From Arthrobacter sp. ISL-65 (GTDB taxonomy: Bacteria > Actinomycetota > Actinomycetes > Actinomycetales > Micrococcaceae): DNA of 43,426 nucleotides. A program made the position numbers and the translations under genes. The stretch covers positions 1-43,426 of the forward strand of contig NZ_JAGGPN010000068.1 of assembly GCF_018613795.1 (NCBI RefSeq). Reading direction: 5' to 3'. Under the pieces are notes generated by a model. That model ran no database searches. It had not been told where the DNA came from and was given only the letters and a program-made list of their open reading frames with translations. Positions 1-8,232 of this stretch are shown piece by piece. How positions within the stretch are numbered: position 1 is the stretch's first letter; every line of letters starts with the position of its first letter.

Positions 1-260
1 CAGGGAAGGGGCTACATGCGCCGACAATACGGCCCCTCCCGGTGGGTTCCCGATTTATTCAGCATCGGATCAGGACGCTGCTTTTCGACACGCGTCACCA
101 CGTCAGGGCGGAAGCACGAGCGGCTGAGGTCACAGCCGCGGCCCTTCGGCCAAGCTGTCGACGTGTCTATGTTCGCCAGTTGGTGAGATCGCCAGCGCTT
201 CCAGTGGCGGCTACATCTTTTGAGGCCGGGTACGCAACGTAGCGTGGGAGGCAAACCGGC
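1..260. other. No supported gene
   Basis: Short reading frames on both strands show no recognisable family and no convincing ribosome binding site. Nothing else was seen here. Confidence 0.5.
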
Positions 261-740
261 TCAGCGGAACCAGCCCACTGAACGGTCGAAATTGAACACT
301 AAGGCTCCCGTGCCTGGTGCGCCGCTGCCGCCCGCAGGAAAGTAGATGGCTCCGAACTCGGCTCCTCCGGCTTCGATTCGTGCCCTTGCCCAAATCTGGG
401 CGTCCGCAAGTTCCTTTTCGGGGATACTTTCCCGTGTGGTGTGGCCTGGGCCGAAATGGATGTCCAGCTGGTATTCCCCCGCTTGGGAAGCTCCGGCGTG
501 GCGGGTGGGGTCGTGTTCGTCGCGCCTGCTGATCATCACTTGCGCGGAGGCATGAAGAATGGCCGGCTCACGGATGAGCCTGCCGTGGTGCTGCTGTTCG
601 ATCCTCAGGTGCGAGACTACGCTCTCCACTGTGTCTTCATCGGTGACCACGTAAGCAGTTCCGCTGATGTCAGATTCTGAACCCCCGACGCTTTTCAAGT
701 ACTTCATGAATTGCTCGGAGCTGGACTGTCTGGAGCTCAT
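261..740 (-). CDS. Hypothetical protein, 159 aa
   Basis: I do not recognise the family. The protein is soluble and mixed in composition, with no signal peptide or membrane segment. The N-terminal half is polar and rich in Ser, Glu and His. The C-terminal half has a Gly/Ala-rich loop and ends in an aromatic stretch (FNFDRSVGWFR). The start is well supported: the ATG at 740 follows a purine-rich AGGGAGGGTGC ribosome binding site. It stands alone, with about 630 bases of apparently empty DNA on its upstream side. Coding potential is credible because of the ribosome binding site and the open frame, but the function is unknown. Confidence 0.6.
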   Translation of the reverse strand: MSSRQSSSEQFMKYLKSVGGSESDISGTAYVVTDEDTVESVVSHLRIEQQHHGRLIREPAILHASAQVMISRRDEHDPTRHAGASQAGEYQLDIHFGPGHTTRESIPEKELADAQIWARARIEAGGAEFGAIYFPAGGSGAPGTGALVFNFDRSVGWFR

Positions 741-1369
741 GCACCCTCCCTGAGGGTAATCGCCGGCGAGTGCCGACCCGCCCTACACTAGACCCATATG
801 GCTCCCCTGAACCGGTGCTGCCAGGGATATCTCCGGGACAGGAAACGATGGAACTGTGCATTAGATGCAGGAGACCTACGGCGACACGCTATTCCACCGC
901 AATCTCGGCTCAGTAGCCAAGACGTGGCCGTCACCAATTACGCGCGCTCCGACACGCGGCCAATGCATTTCGTTGCTGCACGGAACTCTCGCATCTACTG
1001 CAGCCCATACTCTAAACACCGTGCGGGCGAGCTGGCAGCATGGCCGGGCAAATGTCCCGCAAGCTGTGGGACATTGGGCGGGGCATGTGTGTCTGATTCT
1101 TGAGAAGGATCCGGCCCTGCTTTGCATGGCAGCTGCTCATTTGCAAAAATGACGAGCGTCGGTTTTTGGGAACGGGGGAATGAGCATGCGCGCCACTGCG
1201 GCAAATGCTGCCATGGTCAGCGAGGTGGCCGTTTTGGCCTGCTGTACGACCGCCCCTTATGCAGTTCTCTCCGGCCTCGGACAGCGGTTCTAGCCGCCCT
1301 TTCTCATAGCGCGGCTCACTCTAATCCTGCCGCCCGAGGCTCCTTCCATCTTCCGAAAGCAGCCATGCC
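741..1369. other. Intergenic stretch without supported gene
   Basis: Several overlapping frames of 60-100 codons exist on both strands, but none has family signatures or a good start context. It presumably holds the promoters of the flanking divergent genes. I could not identify clear -35/-10 pairs. Confidence 0.4.
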
Positions 1370-1864
1370 ATGCAAAAAATCACACCCCAACAGATCCGGT
1401 CATCATTCATCAACGCCAGCCGCTCCGAAGCCGCCAAACTCAACCTGCCCCGGGACTTCGACACCCTGGACTGGGAGAGCCTCGACTTCCTGGGCTGGCG
1501 TGATGCAAAGATGCCGCTTCGCGGCTACCTGGTGTTCCCCGACAACGGCGGCCTCACCGGCGTCATGCTCCGCGCACCCGAGGGCGGCGCCAAGAAGAAC
1601 CGCTCCGTACTGTGCGAACTCTGCCGTGACGTCTTCTCCAAGGAAGATGTCTTCCTCTGGGTGGCCCGGCGGGCAGGACAGTCCGGACGTGATGGCAACA
1701 CCGTGGGGACGCTGATCTGCGCTGACTTCCTATGTTCGACAAACGTTCGCGTCGAACCACCGGCCAACGAAATCAACCCGGACCCGACCGATGTAGTCAA
1801 ACGCCGCATCGTCGGCCTGGAGTCCCGAACCCGGTTGTTCCTCGACAGGGTCCGCCGGCGCTGA
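1370..1864 (+). CDS. FBP-domain protein (EF-G-binding treble-clef zinc finger)
   Basis: The 164-aa protein matches the pattern of actinobacterial FBP proteins, whose C-terminal treble-clef zinc finger is related to the ribosome- and EF-G-binding part of FusB/FusC. Two cysteine pairs are visible, the first in LCELCRDVF (about residues 81-89) and the second in ICADFLC (about residues 117-123), together suited to bind zinc. The N-terminal region starts with an ITPQQIRSSFIN segment typical of the group, and the C-terminal helix is Arg-rich. FusB-type proteins rescue EF-G stalled by fusidic acid. For actinobacterial homologues a role in translation is inferred, not shown. It is monocistronic here. 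An ATG lies six bases upstream but is out of frame. Confidence 0.75.
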   Translation: MQKITPQQIRSSFINASRSEAAKLNLPRDFDTLDWESLDFLGWRDAKMPLRGYLVFPDNGGLTGVMLRAPEGGAKKNRSVLCELCRDVFSKEDVFLWVARRAGQSGRDGNTVGTLICADFLCSTNVRVEPPANEINPDPTDVVKRRIVGLESRTRLFLDRVRRR

Positions 1865-2620
1865 CACTGCAGCGCGGGGTCTCTCACTGCCCATCCGAGA
1901 CCGCCCGGAATGGGCAGTAAGAGACGCTCACGGCTGCAACTTTGCTAATCGCTGCGGAACGTTCAAGTGCCGTAGGGCGAAAATCCTCGTCGCCGCCTTT
2001 CAGCGCCGGACATATTTAACGACGCGTCCGTCGGCCTGGACGGGTGACACATGAAGGCGGGTAAGTAGGTACTGCTCCTCCAGCACAATGGTGTTCCCGG
2101 TGAGCGCATACCTCGGAGTCGTAGGACGGACCCTGCCAGTCCGGGAGGGCGTTCATAAGACGGTCGCTCCACTCCTGCCATTCCTAAGATCGCCCGGACG
2201 CTGGCTCCGATAAAATATAAACTTCCGATAATTGAGCCTACGTAAAGTTGCCGCTTTATCCGGCAGAGTTTTGAACCTCACGAAGTTGAGTGGAACCGTC
2301 AGCGCTGGGCACCTGCCCTGTTTCGCATGCACGGCGGTCTCCGCCTCTCAAAATGAATTCGGATGGGGACAATGTCCTCCATGCCGATAGAGGGGAAGCG
2401 CCACGCACAGGCTGGGCCGGACCAGGGGACCTGCATCACCCGGTCCACCGCAGTAGTTGGGTGGGACAACGTAGCCACCGAGGACTTCTTCTCGCACGTA
2501 AAGGCCTGCGGCGATACTGCGGGAAGCCCGAGGGGATCGCGAAGTTGGACGGTCCACTGGGGCCGAATCCGGATAGTGCCCCCGCGTTAGTTGCGCTGTT
2601 CCAGGCCGTGGGCGGTCAGA
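1865..2620. other. Intergenic region; AT-rich stretch near 2205-2260
   Basis: No gene is supported. A plus-strand frame open from 2290 runs into the response regulator but shows no family similarity before 2752. The AT-rich segment around 2205-2260 is unusual for this genome and may hold a promoter, but no clear hexamer pair was identified. Confidence 0.4.
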
Positions 2621-2716
2621 GGTGCCTACCGGGCAGAGCTTGTTCACTGCCTCAGTGCGTTGCCTGGGCCGGAAGGGTTTGGTCAGGTATGCCGAGGCTC
2701 CGGAGGTCATGCCGGC
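2621..2716 (-). pseudogene. Response-regulator receiver-domain remnant
   Basis: On the minus strand a short stretch reads AGMTSGASAYLTKPF, the classic end of a receiver domain (G-A-x-x-Y-L-x-K-P-F, with the conserved lysine), followed by a helix-like ending in TEAVNKL. The upstream two thirds of a receiver, including the phosphoacceptor aspartate, are missing and the frame then drifts into unrelated sequence. It lies immediately beside, and antisense to, the promoter region of an intact response regulator. It could be a relic of a second regulator. Confidence is moderate because only about 30 residues are informative. Confidence 0.45.
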
Positions 2717-2751
2717 GTGACAAGTTTGTAAAGACAGTAGTTAATAGAGGC

Positions 2752-3873
2752 ATGTCTTCAACCCCTGAGCCGCGCCGCGCCGTCGTCATCGAGGATGATC
2801 CGGACATTCGGGGGCTGCTGGCCCGGGTGCTGGCCAAGCAGGGCTTCGACGTCACCGAGGCCGGCGCCGGGTTCCCGGGCATCGAGGCAGTGCGGAACAC
2901 AAAGGCCGACCTGGTCACGCTGGACCTGAATCTTCCGGATCTGGACGGTCTGGAGGTCTGCAAGCGGCTGCGTGAGTTCTCGGACGCGTTCATCATCATG
3001 CTCACGGCCAGGGTGGATGAGCTGGACAAGCTCACCGGCCTGGACAACGGGGCGGACGACTACATCAACAAGCCTTTCAGCCCGCGTGAGTTCCAGTCCC
3101 GGGTCAACGCGCTGTTCCGCCGCTCCCGGACCCCCGCCGCTGACGAGGCCGCCCAGAACGACCTCCGCCGCGCCGCCGAGGTGCAGCAGAGCCTGCTCCC
3201 GCGCGAGGAAGTCCGGATGGACGGCTATGAGGTGGCGGGCGTGTTCCGCCCCTCGCGCAGTGTCGGCGGCGATTTCTATGACTGGTACCAGACGCCCGAC
3301 GGGCTCCATCTGACGTTCGCCGACGCCATGGGCAAGGGCATGGGCGCCGCCCTTATCGCGGCCACCGCACGGGCCGTGATGCGCTCGGTCCGCCACGAAC
3401 CGGACCTCGGCAATGCCTTCAGCCTGGCCAGCCGCTCGATCGCGTCGGATCTGGACATCTCCGGGTCGTTCGTCACGCTCTTCCACGCCCGCCTCGATGC
3501 CGGTTCCGGAAAGGTCAGCTACGTCGACGCCGGCCACGGCCTGGCGCTTCACCTCCAGGCCGACGGCGGTGCGCAGCGGCTCCCGTCCGCCGGCCCGCCG
3601 GTCGGGGCCTGGGCCGATGCCAGCTGGACCGAAGCGGAGCTGGACCTGGCTCCCGGTGACTCGCTCGCCGTCGTGAGCGACGGCGTCCTTGACGTTTTCG
3701 GCTCGGTCGAGGAGTTCACGGACGCTGTCCGCCGGTCAACGCACGGGCAGCCCACGGCGGAGGCGGCCTGCGCCGCCCTGCTCGCCCTGGCCCCGGCCGA
3801 CACCGCGGAGGACGATGTCACCGCGGTCATGGTGCGGCGCCTGGCCGGGGCGGCCGGACCGGCTGCATCTTGA
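2752..3873 (+). CDS. Response regulator with PP2C/SpoIIE-type phosphatase output (RsbU-like)
   Basis: This 373-aa protein has an N-terminal receiver domain (about residues 10-125) with acidic pocket E14/D15/D16, phosphoacceptor D58, T85 and K107. A short linker leads to a SpoIIE/PP2C-type Ser/Thr phosphatase domain (about 140-365) with the metal-binding motifs GGDFYD (172-177), ADAMGKG around D191, SDG (309-311) and EDDVTA near 354. Such proteins dephosphorylate STAS antagonists in partner-switching pathways, with activity gated by receiver phosphorylation. The likely substrate is the STAS protein two genes downstream. The frame is open further upstream, but the ATG at 2752 is where the receiver fold begins. 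Only a weak TAGAGGC precedes it. Its stop overlaps the next start (TTGA), so translation is coupled to the GT2 gene. Confidence 0.93.
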   Translation: MSSTPEPRRAVVIEDDPDIRGLLARVLAKQGFDVTEAGAGFPGIEAVRNTKADLVTLDLNLPDLDGLEVCKRLREFSDAFIIMLTARVDELDKLTGLDNGADDYINKPFSPREFQSRVNALFRRSRTPAADEAAQNDLRRAAEVQQSLLPREEVRMDGYEVAGVFRPSRSVGGDFYDWYQTPDGLHLTFADAMGKGMGAALIAATARAVMRSVRHEPDLGNAFSLASRSIASDLDISGSFVTLFHARLDAGSGKVSYVDAGHGLALHLQADGGAQRLPSAGPPVGAWADASWTEAELDLAPGDSLAVVSDGVLDVFGSVEEFTDAVRRSTHGQPTAEAACAALLALAPADTAEDDVTAVMVRRLAGAAGPAAS

Positions 3874-5891
3874 CGCGTTTCTGGACCCGGGTGGTGGTGC
3901 TCCTCACCGTCATCCTGGGGATCAACTACATCGCCTGGCGCTGGCTGGCCTCGCTGAACTGGGAGGCCTGGTGGATCGCCGTGCCGCTCGTGGCCGCCGA
4001 GACCTACAGCCTCATCGACGTCATGCTGTTCGGCCTGACCGTGTGGCGCCTGAAGCTCCGCAAGGACGCGCCCCAGGCTCCGGCCGACGCCACCGTGGAC
4101 GTCTTCATCACCACCTACAATGAACCGCTGGATTTGGTGATGACCACAGCCCTCGCCGCCAAGCGCATCCGGCATCCGCACAGCACGTGGATTCTGGATG
4201 ACGGCGCCCGCCCCGAGATGTGCCGCCTCGCCGAGGAGCACGGGCTGGGGTACGTCACCCGCAGCGCGGACTGGAAGAATATGCCCCGCCATGCGAAGGC
4301 GGGCAATCTCAACAACGCGCTGATGGTCACCGAGGGTGAGTTCCTGCTGATCCTCGACGCCGACCAGATCCCCGAGCCGGACATCCTCGACAAAACGCTG
4401 GGCTACTTCACCAACACCAAGGTTGCGCTGGTGCAGACGCCCCAGTACTTCAGCAACGTCCCCGCCTCCGATCCCCTGGGCAGCCAGGCGCCGCTGTTCT
4501 ACGGCCCCATCCAGCAGGGCAAGGACGGCTGGAACGCCGCGTTCTTCTGTGGCTCCAATGCCATCCTCCGCCGCGAGGCCCTCATGCAGCTGGGCCTGGT
4601 GGGGTACGTGAAGGAGACGGAAAAGAGCATCCGCCGCGCCCTGGCGGCATCCCAGTCGGCCATCCGGAAGGCCCGGAAGCCGGCCGATTCGGACAACCTG
4701 CTCGTGGCGCAGATACTCGACGAGGTGGAGACGGCGACCGCCGAAGCCCGGCGCCGGCTTGACGACGGCGAGTCCCTGAGTGAGATCACGTACCGCGTCC
4801 GCCGCAAGGTGGACCAGGCTGTCCAGGCGCTGGTCCAGGCCGATGTGTCCGCACTGCAGGCAGACCTTGAGGAGATCGCCGCCATGGAACTGGCGCACGT
4901 GGGCGATTCCGGCGTCCCCGTGGTGGCCGACGACGCCGTGCAGCGCATGTCCGCCCGGGACTGGTCCCCGCTCGGTGCCATCGAATCCGTGCAGGCCGTG
5001 CTGGACGCCCTCTCCGTGGAACGCGCCGGCGAAGCCCAGCCCGTCATGCCGCTGGCCACCATCTCTGTCACCGAGGACATGGCCACCGCCATGCGCATCC
5101 ACGGCATGGGATGGGAGAGCGTCTACCACCACGAGGTCCTCGCCTACGGCCTCGCCCCGGAGGACCTCGCCACCATGCTGACGCAGCGGCTGCGCTGGGC
5201 CCAAGGCACCATCCAAGTGATGCTTCGGGAAAACCCGCTGGTGGAGCGCGGCCTGAAACTCGGCCAGCGGCTCATGTACTTCGCCACCATGTGGACCTAT
5301 CTGAGCGGCTTCGCCGCGGTGATCTACTTTGCTGCCCCCATCGTCTACCTGCTGCTCGGGATCCTGCCGGTCACCAGCCTCAGCGCCGACTTCTTCATCC
5401 GGTTCATTCCGTTCATGGTGGTCAACCAGCTGCTGTTTGCCATCGCCGGCCGCGGCATCCCCACTTGGCGCGGGCAGCAGTACAGCCTTGCGCTGTTTCC
5501 GACCTGGATCAGGGCATGTACGACGGCGGCCCGTAACGTCTGGTTCGGACGTCCCCTTGGGTTCGCCGTCACGCCCAAGGACCGCCAGACGGGCGGCCCC
5601 AGCTGGAGCCTGATCCGGCCGCAGATTGTGGTGTCCGTGCTGCTGGCCATCTCCTCGGTGGTGGGCATCGCGCGGCTTGCCGCCGGGATGTCCGAACCGG
5701 TCGGTACGCTGGTCAACGTGGCCTGGGTGGTGTTCGACCTCGTGGTCATGAGCATCCTGGTCCGGGCGGTGCTGTACAAGGGTTTTGAGCCGCAGAGTTT
5801 TGAGATAGGCGGTTTCGAAGAAGAAGGTTCCGGGCCGGAGACCCTTCCGGCGCAGGGTTTAGTCGAAGAGAGGAAGACGGATGGATCTTAG
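3870..5891 (+). CDS. Cellulose-synthase-like family 2 glycosyltransferase with helical insertion
   Basis: This 673-aa membrane synthase probably polymerises and exports a beta-linked exopolysaccharide. Two N-terminal membrane helices (about 7-28 and 33-57) precede a GT-A domain with VDVFITTYNEP (76-86), DDG (110-112), DAD (163-165), QTPQYF (189-194), FFCGSN (225-230), TED (401-403) and QRLRW (439-443), the D,D,D,Q/RxxRW signature of BcsA-like enzymes. Further membrane helices lie at about 470-530 and 585-635. Between FFCGSN and TED is an extra, charged, helical segment of about 150 residues (243-397), where BcsA has only a short loop. No PilZ domain is recognisable at the C terminus. The start is TTG at 3870, overlapping the phosphatase stop. 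The end overlaps the STAS gene by 11 bases. The product polymer is not predictable from sequence. Confidence 0.92.
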   Translation: MTRFWTRVVVLLTVILGINYIAWRWLASLNWEAWWIAVPLVAAETYSLIDVMLFGLTVWRLKLRKDAPQAPADATVDVFITTYNEPLDLVMTTALAAKRIRHPHSTWILDDGARPEMCRLAEEHGLGYVTRSADWKNMPRHAKAGNLNNALMVTEGEFLLILDADQIPEPDILDKTLGYFTNTKVALVQTPQYFSNVPASDPLGSQAPLFYGPIQQGKDGWNAAFFCGSNAILRREALMQLGLVGYVKETEKSIRRALAASQSAIRKARKPADSDNLLVAQILDEVETATAEARRRLDDGESLSEITYRVRRKVDQAVQALVQADVSALQADLEEIAAMELAHVGDSGVPVVADDAVQRMSARDWSPLGAIESVQAVLDALSVERAGEAQPVMPLATISVTEDMATAMRIHGMGWESVYHHEVLAYGLAPEDLATMLTQRLRWAQGTIQVMLRENPLVERGLKLGQRLMYFATMWTYLSGFAAVIYFAAPIVYLLLGILPVTSLSADFFIRFIPFMVVNQLLFAIAGRGIPTWRGQQYSLALFPTWIRACTTAARNVWFGRPLGFAVTPKDRQTGGPSWSLIRPQIVVSVLLAISSVVGIARLAAGMSEPVGTLVNVAWVVFDLVVMSILVRAVLYKGFEPQSFEIGGFEEEGSGPETLPAQGLVEERKTDGS

Positions 5892-6213
5892 TTACGAGGT
5901 CAAGGATTCGTACGCCGAAATCAAGGCCGCCGGCCGCCTGAACATGGTGTCCGCGCCGAAGCTGCGGGAGTTCGTGGCGGATGTTGTTGCCTCGGGATCC
6001 AGCCGGATCGTGGTGAACCTGGAGGACACCGCGTTCATGGATTCCTCGGGACTCGGAGCCCTCATCGGCTGCCTGAAGGCGGCCCGCCAGGCGGGCGGCG
6101 ACCTCCGCATCGCAGCCGTCCAGCCGCAGGTCAAGATGGTTCTGGAACTGACCAGCATGGACCGCGTGCTGACGTCCTACGCCACCGCTGACGAGGCGTT
6201 CGGCAATGACTGA
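5881..6213 (+). CDS. STAS-domain anti-sigma-factor antagonist (RsbV/SpoIIAA-like)
   Basis: This single-domain STAS protein of 110 aa has the usual length of RsbV/SpoIIAA. The phosphoacceptor motif FMDSSGLGAL puts the regulatory serine at about residue 56. The paralogue at 19587-19919 has threonine in that position. In the family, the kinase phosphorylates this residue, and PP2C phosphatases remove the phosphate so that the STAS protein can sequester the kinase. The gene overlaps the GT2 gene by 11 bases and the kinase gene by 8, so all are translated together. An AGAGAGGAAGACGG ribosome binding site sits inside the end of the GT2 gene. There is no sigma factor gene nearby, so the final target of the switch may not be a sigma factor. 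Confidence 0.93.
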   Translation: MDLSYEVKDSYAEIKAAGRLNMVSAPKLREFVADVVASGSSRIVVNLEDTAFMDSSGLGALIGCLKAARQAGGDLRIAAVQPQVKMVLELTSMDRVLTSYATADEAFGND

Positions 6214-6634
6214 CGTCCTGGCCCGCCGGAACTTCCGGAGCCTGGCCACGCCCGAGTGCGTCGATGCCGTGCACTCCCAGCTGGACGACCTCTGGGAAGA
6301 TGCCCCGTTCGTTCCCGACATGGACCGGATGACCTTCGCCACCGCCGTGATCGAGGCCGCCGCCAACGTGGTCCAGCATGCGGAGCCGGAATCGTCGGAC
6401 CCCGTGGAACTTGGAGTGGACATCTGCATCCGCCAGTCGAGCCTGCGGGCCAAGGTCAGCGCGTTCGGCGCCGCCAGCCCGGCCATCGACGACGGAGACC
6501 CCGCCATGCCCGGCGAGGATGCCGAGTCGGGACGCGGGCTGGCTCTGATCCGCGCGCTGGTCACCACCGTGACATTCACCCGGCAGGACGGAACGAACAC
6601 CTGGACCTTGTCGAGGGACCCCATCGGCCCCTGA
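6206..6634 (+). CDS. RsbW-like anti-sigma kinase (HATPase_c domain)
   Basis: This 142-aa GHKL-fold ATP-binding protein resembles RsbW/SpoIIAB kinases. The N box is VIEAAANVVQHA (E50, N54) and the glycine-rich lid is ESGRGLALI (107-115). The middle D-x-G box is weak (IDDGDPAMPGED region), which could mean low or altered kinase activity. Such proteins bind and phosphorylate STAS partners and inhibit a second partner, classically a sigma factor. It is the last gene of the phosphatase-GT2-STAS-kinase operon and overlaps the STAS gene by 8 bases. With no sigma factor adjacent, its inhibited partner could be the GT2 synthase or a sigma factor elsewhere. That is inference. Confidence 0.88.
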   Translation: MTDVLARRNFRSLATPECVDAVHSQLDDLWEDAPFVPDMDRMTFATAVIEAAANVVQHAEPESSDPVELGVDICIRQSSLRAKVSAFGAASPAIDDGDPAMPGEDAESGRGLALIRALVTTVTFTRQDGTNTWTLSRDPIGP

Positions 6635-6766
6635 CTCTGTGCGAATCCTTGACTGATATGAGAACTGTTCGTTCAGAATGGCGGTTAAATCGCAGCTCAA
6701 AATAGCGGTTCTGCGGCAACGGTCGTCTTGCTGGGTGTCGTCTTCAGGGAAGAAGATGTGACGCGG

Positions 6767-6946
6767 CTAGTTCGTGAGTGCTCGGGACCGCCTATAAAAC
6801 GTTGCTCGGGACATTCTGAGATCGCGGGCAACCTGCGCTGCGGGTTCACCGCCTTCGACCAGGTGGACAGCGCTTCGAATCTGGCTGTCGGTGACCCCCC
6901 GGGGTCGGCCACCAAGGTCCTTTCGGCTTCGGTACGCGAACCTTTT
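6767..6946 (-). pseudogene. Serine recombinase (resolvase/invertase) C-terminal HTH remnant
   Basis: The minus strand encodes about 59 codons ending at a TAG at 6767. They contain the linker and helix-turn-helix typical of Hin/Tn3-type resolvases: KDLGGRPRGVTDSQI, then EGGEPAAQVARDL and the recognition helix MSRATFYRR. The catalytic N-terminal domain with the active-site serine is absent, and an in-frame TGA precedes the fragment. It is therefore a mobile-element scar between the partner-switch operon and the damaged GAF-phosphatase gene. The remaining 100 bases or so on either side show nothing recognisable. Confidence 0.7.
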
Positions 6947-7042
6947 TCAGGCATCGACTAGGAGGGAAACACCCTTAGGGAAATCGCTGATGTTTGCCGG
7001 TGGACTGGGCCATGGCCACGATCGAAGTCAGAATCCGGTAGT

Positions 7043-8232
7043 TCATGCGTACTGAAGGGGCCGGCGTATGGCGATGGCTGTGAGGTCATCGTCCGGACGC
7101 AGGCTGGTGGTGAGTTCCCTGAGTTTTTCATGACGGAGGCAGGGTCCTTTGCCTCGTGGACTATGTCGGCCATGTGGCCCAGCGCCTGAAGGGTTCCTCC
7201 GTACAGGTCCAGCAGCCCGTCGGTGAAGCAGATTAGCGTGTGCCCGGGTTCCAGGCGGGCCGGGATGGCGGCCCAGCTGTTGGGTTCTCCGACGCCCAGG
7301 GGCAGGCCTCCGGCCGGGAGCCTGGTGTGGTTCCCGTCCGGGCCGACGATGCGGGACAGGCCATGACCGGCATCCGCGTAGGTGATCTCGCCGTTGCCGG
7401 TGTGGATGGTGGCCTGGATGGCGGTGGCAAGGATCCCGGTGACGTCCAGGTCCTCCAGGAGCGTTCCCGCCACGCTGTTGAGAACGTCCGCGGGGTCCCC
7501 GGCCGGTGCGGCGCGAACGGCGCTGCGGATGGTTGCGGCCATGAGTGCGGCGGCTGTTCCTTTGCCCATGACGTCCACCAGCGTCAGGTCGAGGCGACCG
7601 GGTGTTCCCGCCAAGTGTAGAAGTCTCCGCCGACGCTGCGGTAGGGCATGCAGATGCCTGCCAGTTCGTAGCCGGTTGCCCCGGAGGGCACGGGGGAGCA
7701 GGGCTTGTTGGACTTCGTGGGCGCGGTCCAGTTCGGCCGAATCCTGAAGCTCGCGCTCGGCCCAGCGGCCCAGTTCGTCCAGGGTTCTGCGTTCAGCCTC
7801 GTCCAGGGTGCGGGGTCTGACGTCGTAGAGGCAGAGGGTGCCGACCCGTTGGCCGTTGGGCACGCTGAGTGGCCGGCCTGCGTAAAAGCGGACGCCCCTG
7901 CCGGACACGACGTCGGGGAGTGAACCGAGGCGCGGATCCTGTCGCGCGTCAGGCACTACGACCAGGTCTTGTTGCTGGACGGTTACGTTGCAGAAGGTCT
8001 GGTTGCGTGGCCAGCGCATCCGCCCTTGTGGTTGGGGGGATTTGTTGAACAGGTGTTCGTCGTCGAGGAGATTGACGGCGGCGATGGGAACGCTGAATAC
8101 TTCCCTTGCCATGCGGGTGATCCGGTCAAAGCGCTCTTCGGGCGGGGTGTCCATGAGTTGCAGCGAATCCAGCGCCCGTAGCCGGGCGTTGCCTTCCGGA
8201 CCGGCGTCCGTAGTGGGTCTCTGTATTGCCAT
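7043..8232 (-). pseudogene. GAF-PP2C (SpoIIE-type) phosphatase with three apparent frameshifts
   Basis: The N-terminal half is a clean GAF domain (LMDTPPEERFDRITRMARE to LCLYDVRPRTL) with start ATG at 8232 and an AAGGA ribosome binding site. The C-terminal half is a SpoIIE phosphatase, but it cannot be read in one frame. Near 7680-7695 the frame shifts so that the metal-binding SVGGDFY segment is encoded one frame over. Near 7600-7615 the original frame returns (LTLVDVMGKG). Near 7125-7140 it shifts again, putting the terminal RPDDDLTAI motif and the natural stop (TGA at 7043) out of frame. Read literally, the frame runs on to 6958 with a nonsense tail. This is either a decayed gene or sequence error near homopolymers. 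Intact, it would be a sensor phosphatase able to act on the neighbouring STAS proteins. Confidence 0.8.

Noticed and set aside
2290..2751. N-terminal 154 codons added in frame to the response regulator
   Set aside because: They have no domain similarity, and the receiver fold begins right after ATG 2752.
3549..5216. Long minus-strand open frame (555 codons) opposite the GT2 and phosphatase genes
   Set aside because: It is the antisense shadow of two genes with complete family motifs. Its own translation has His/Gly/Gln-rich high-GC shadow composition and no domain.
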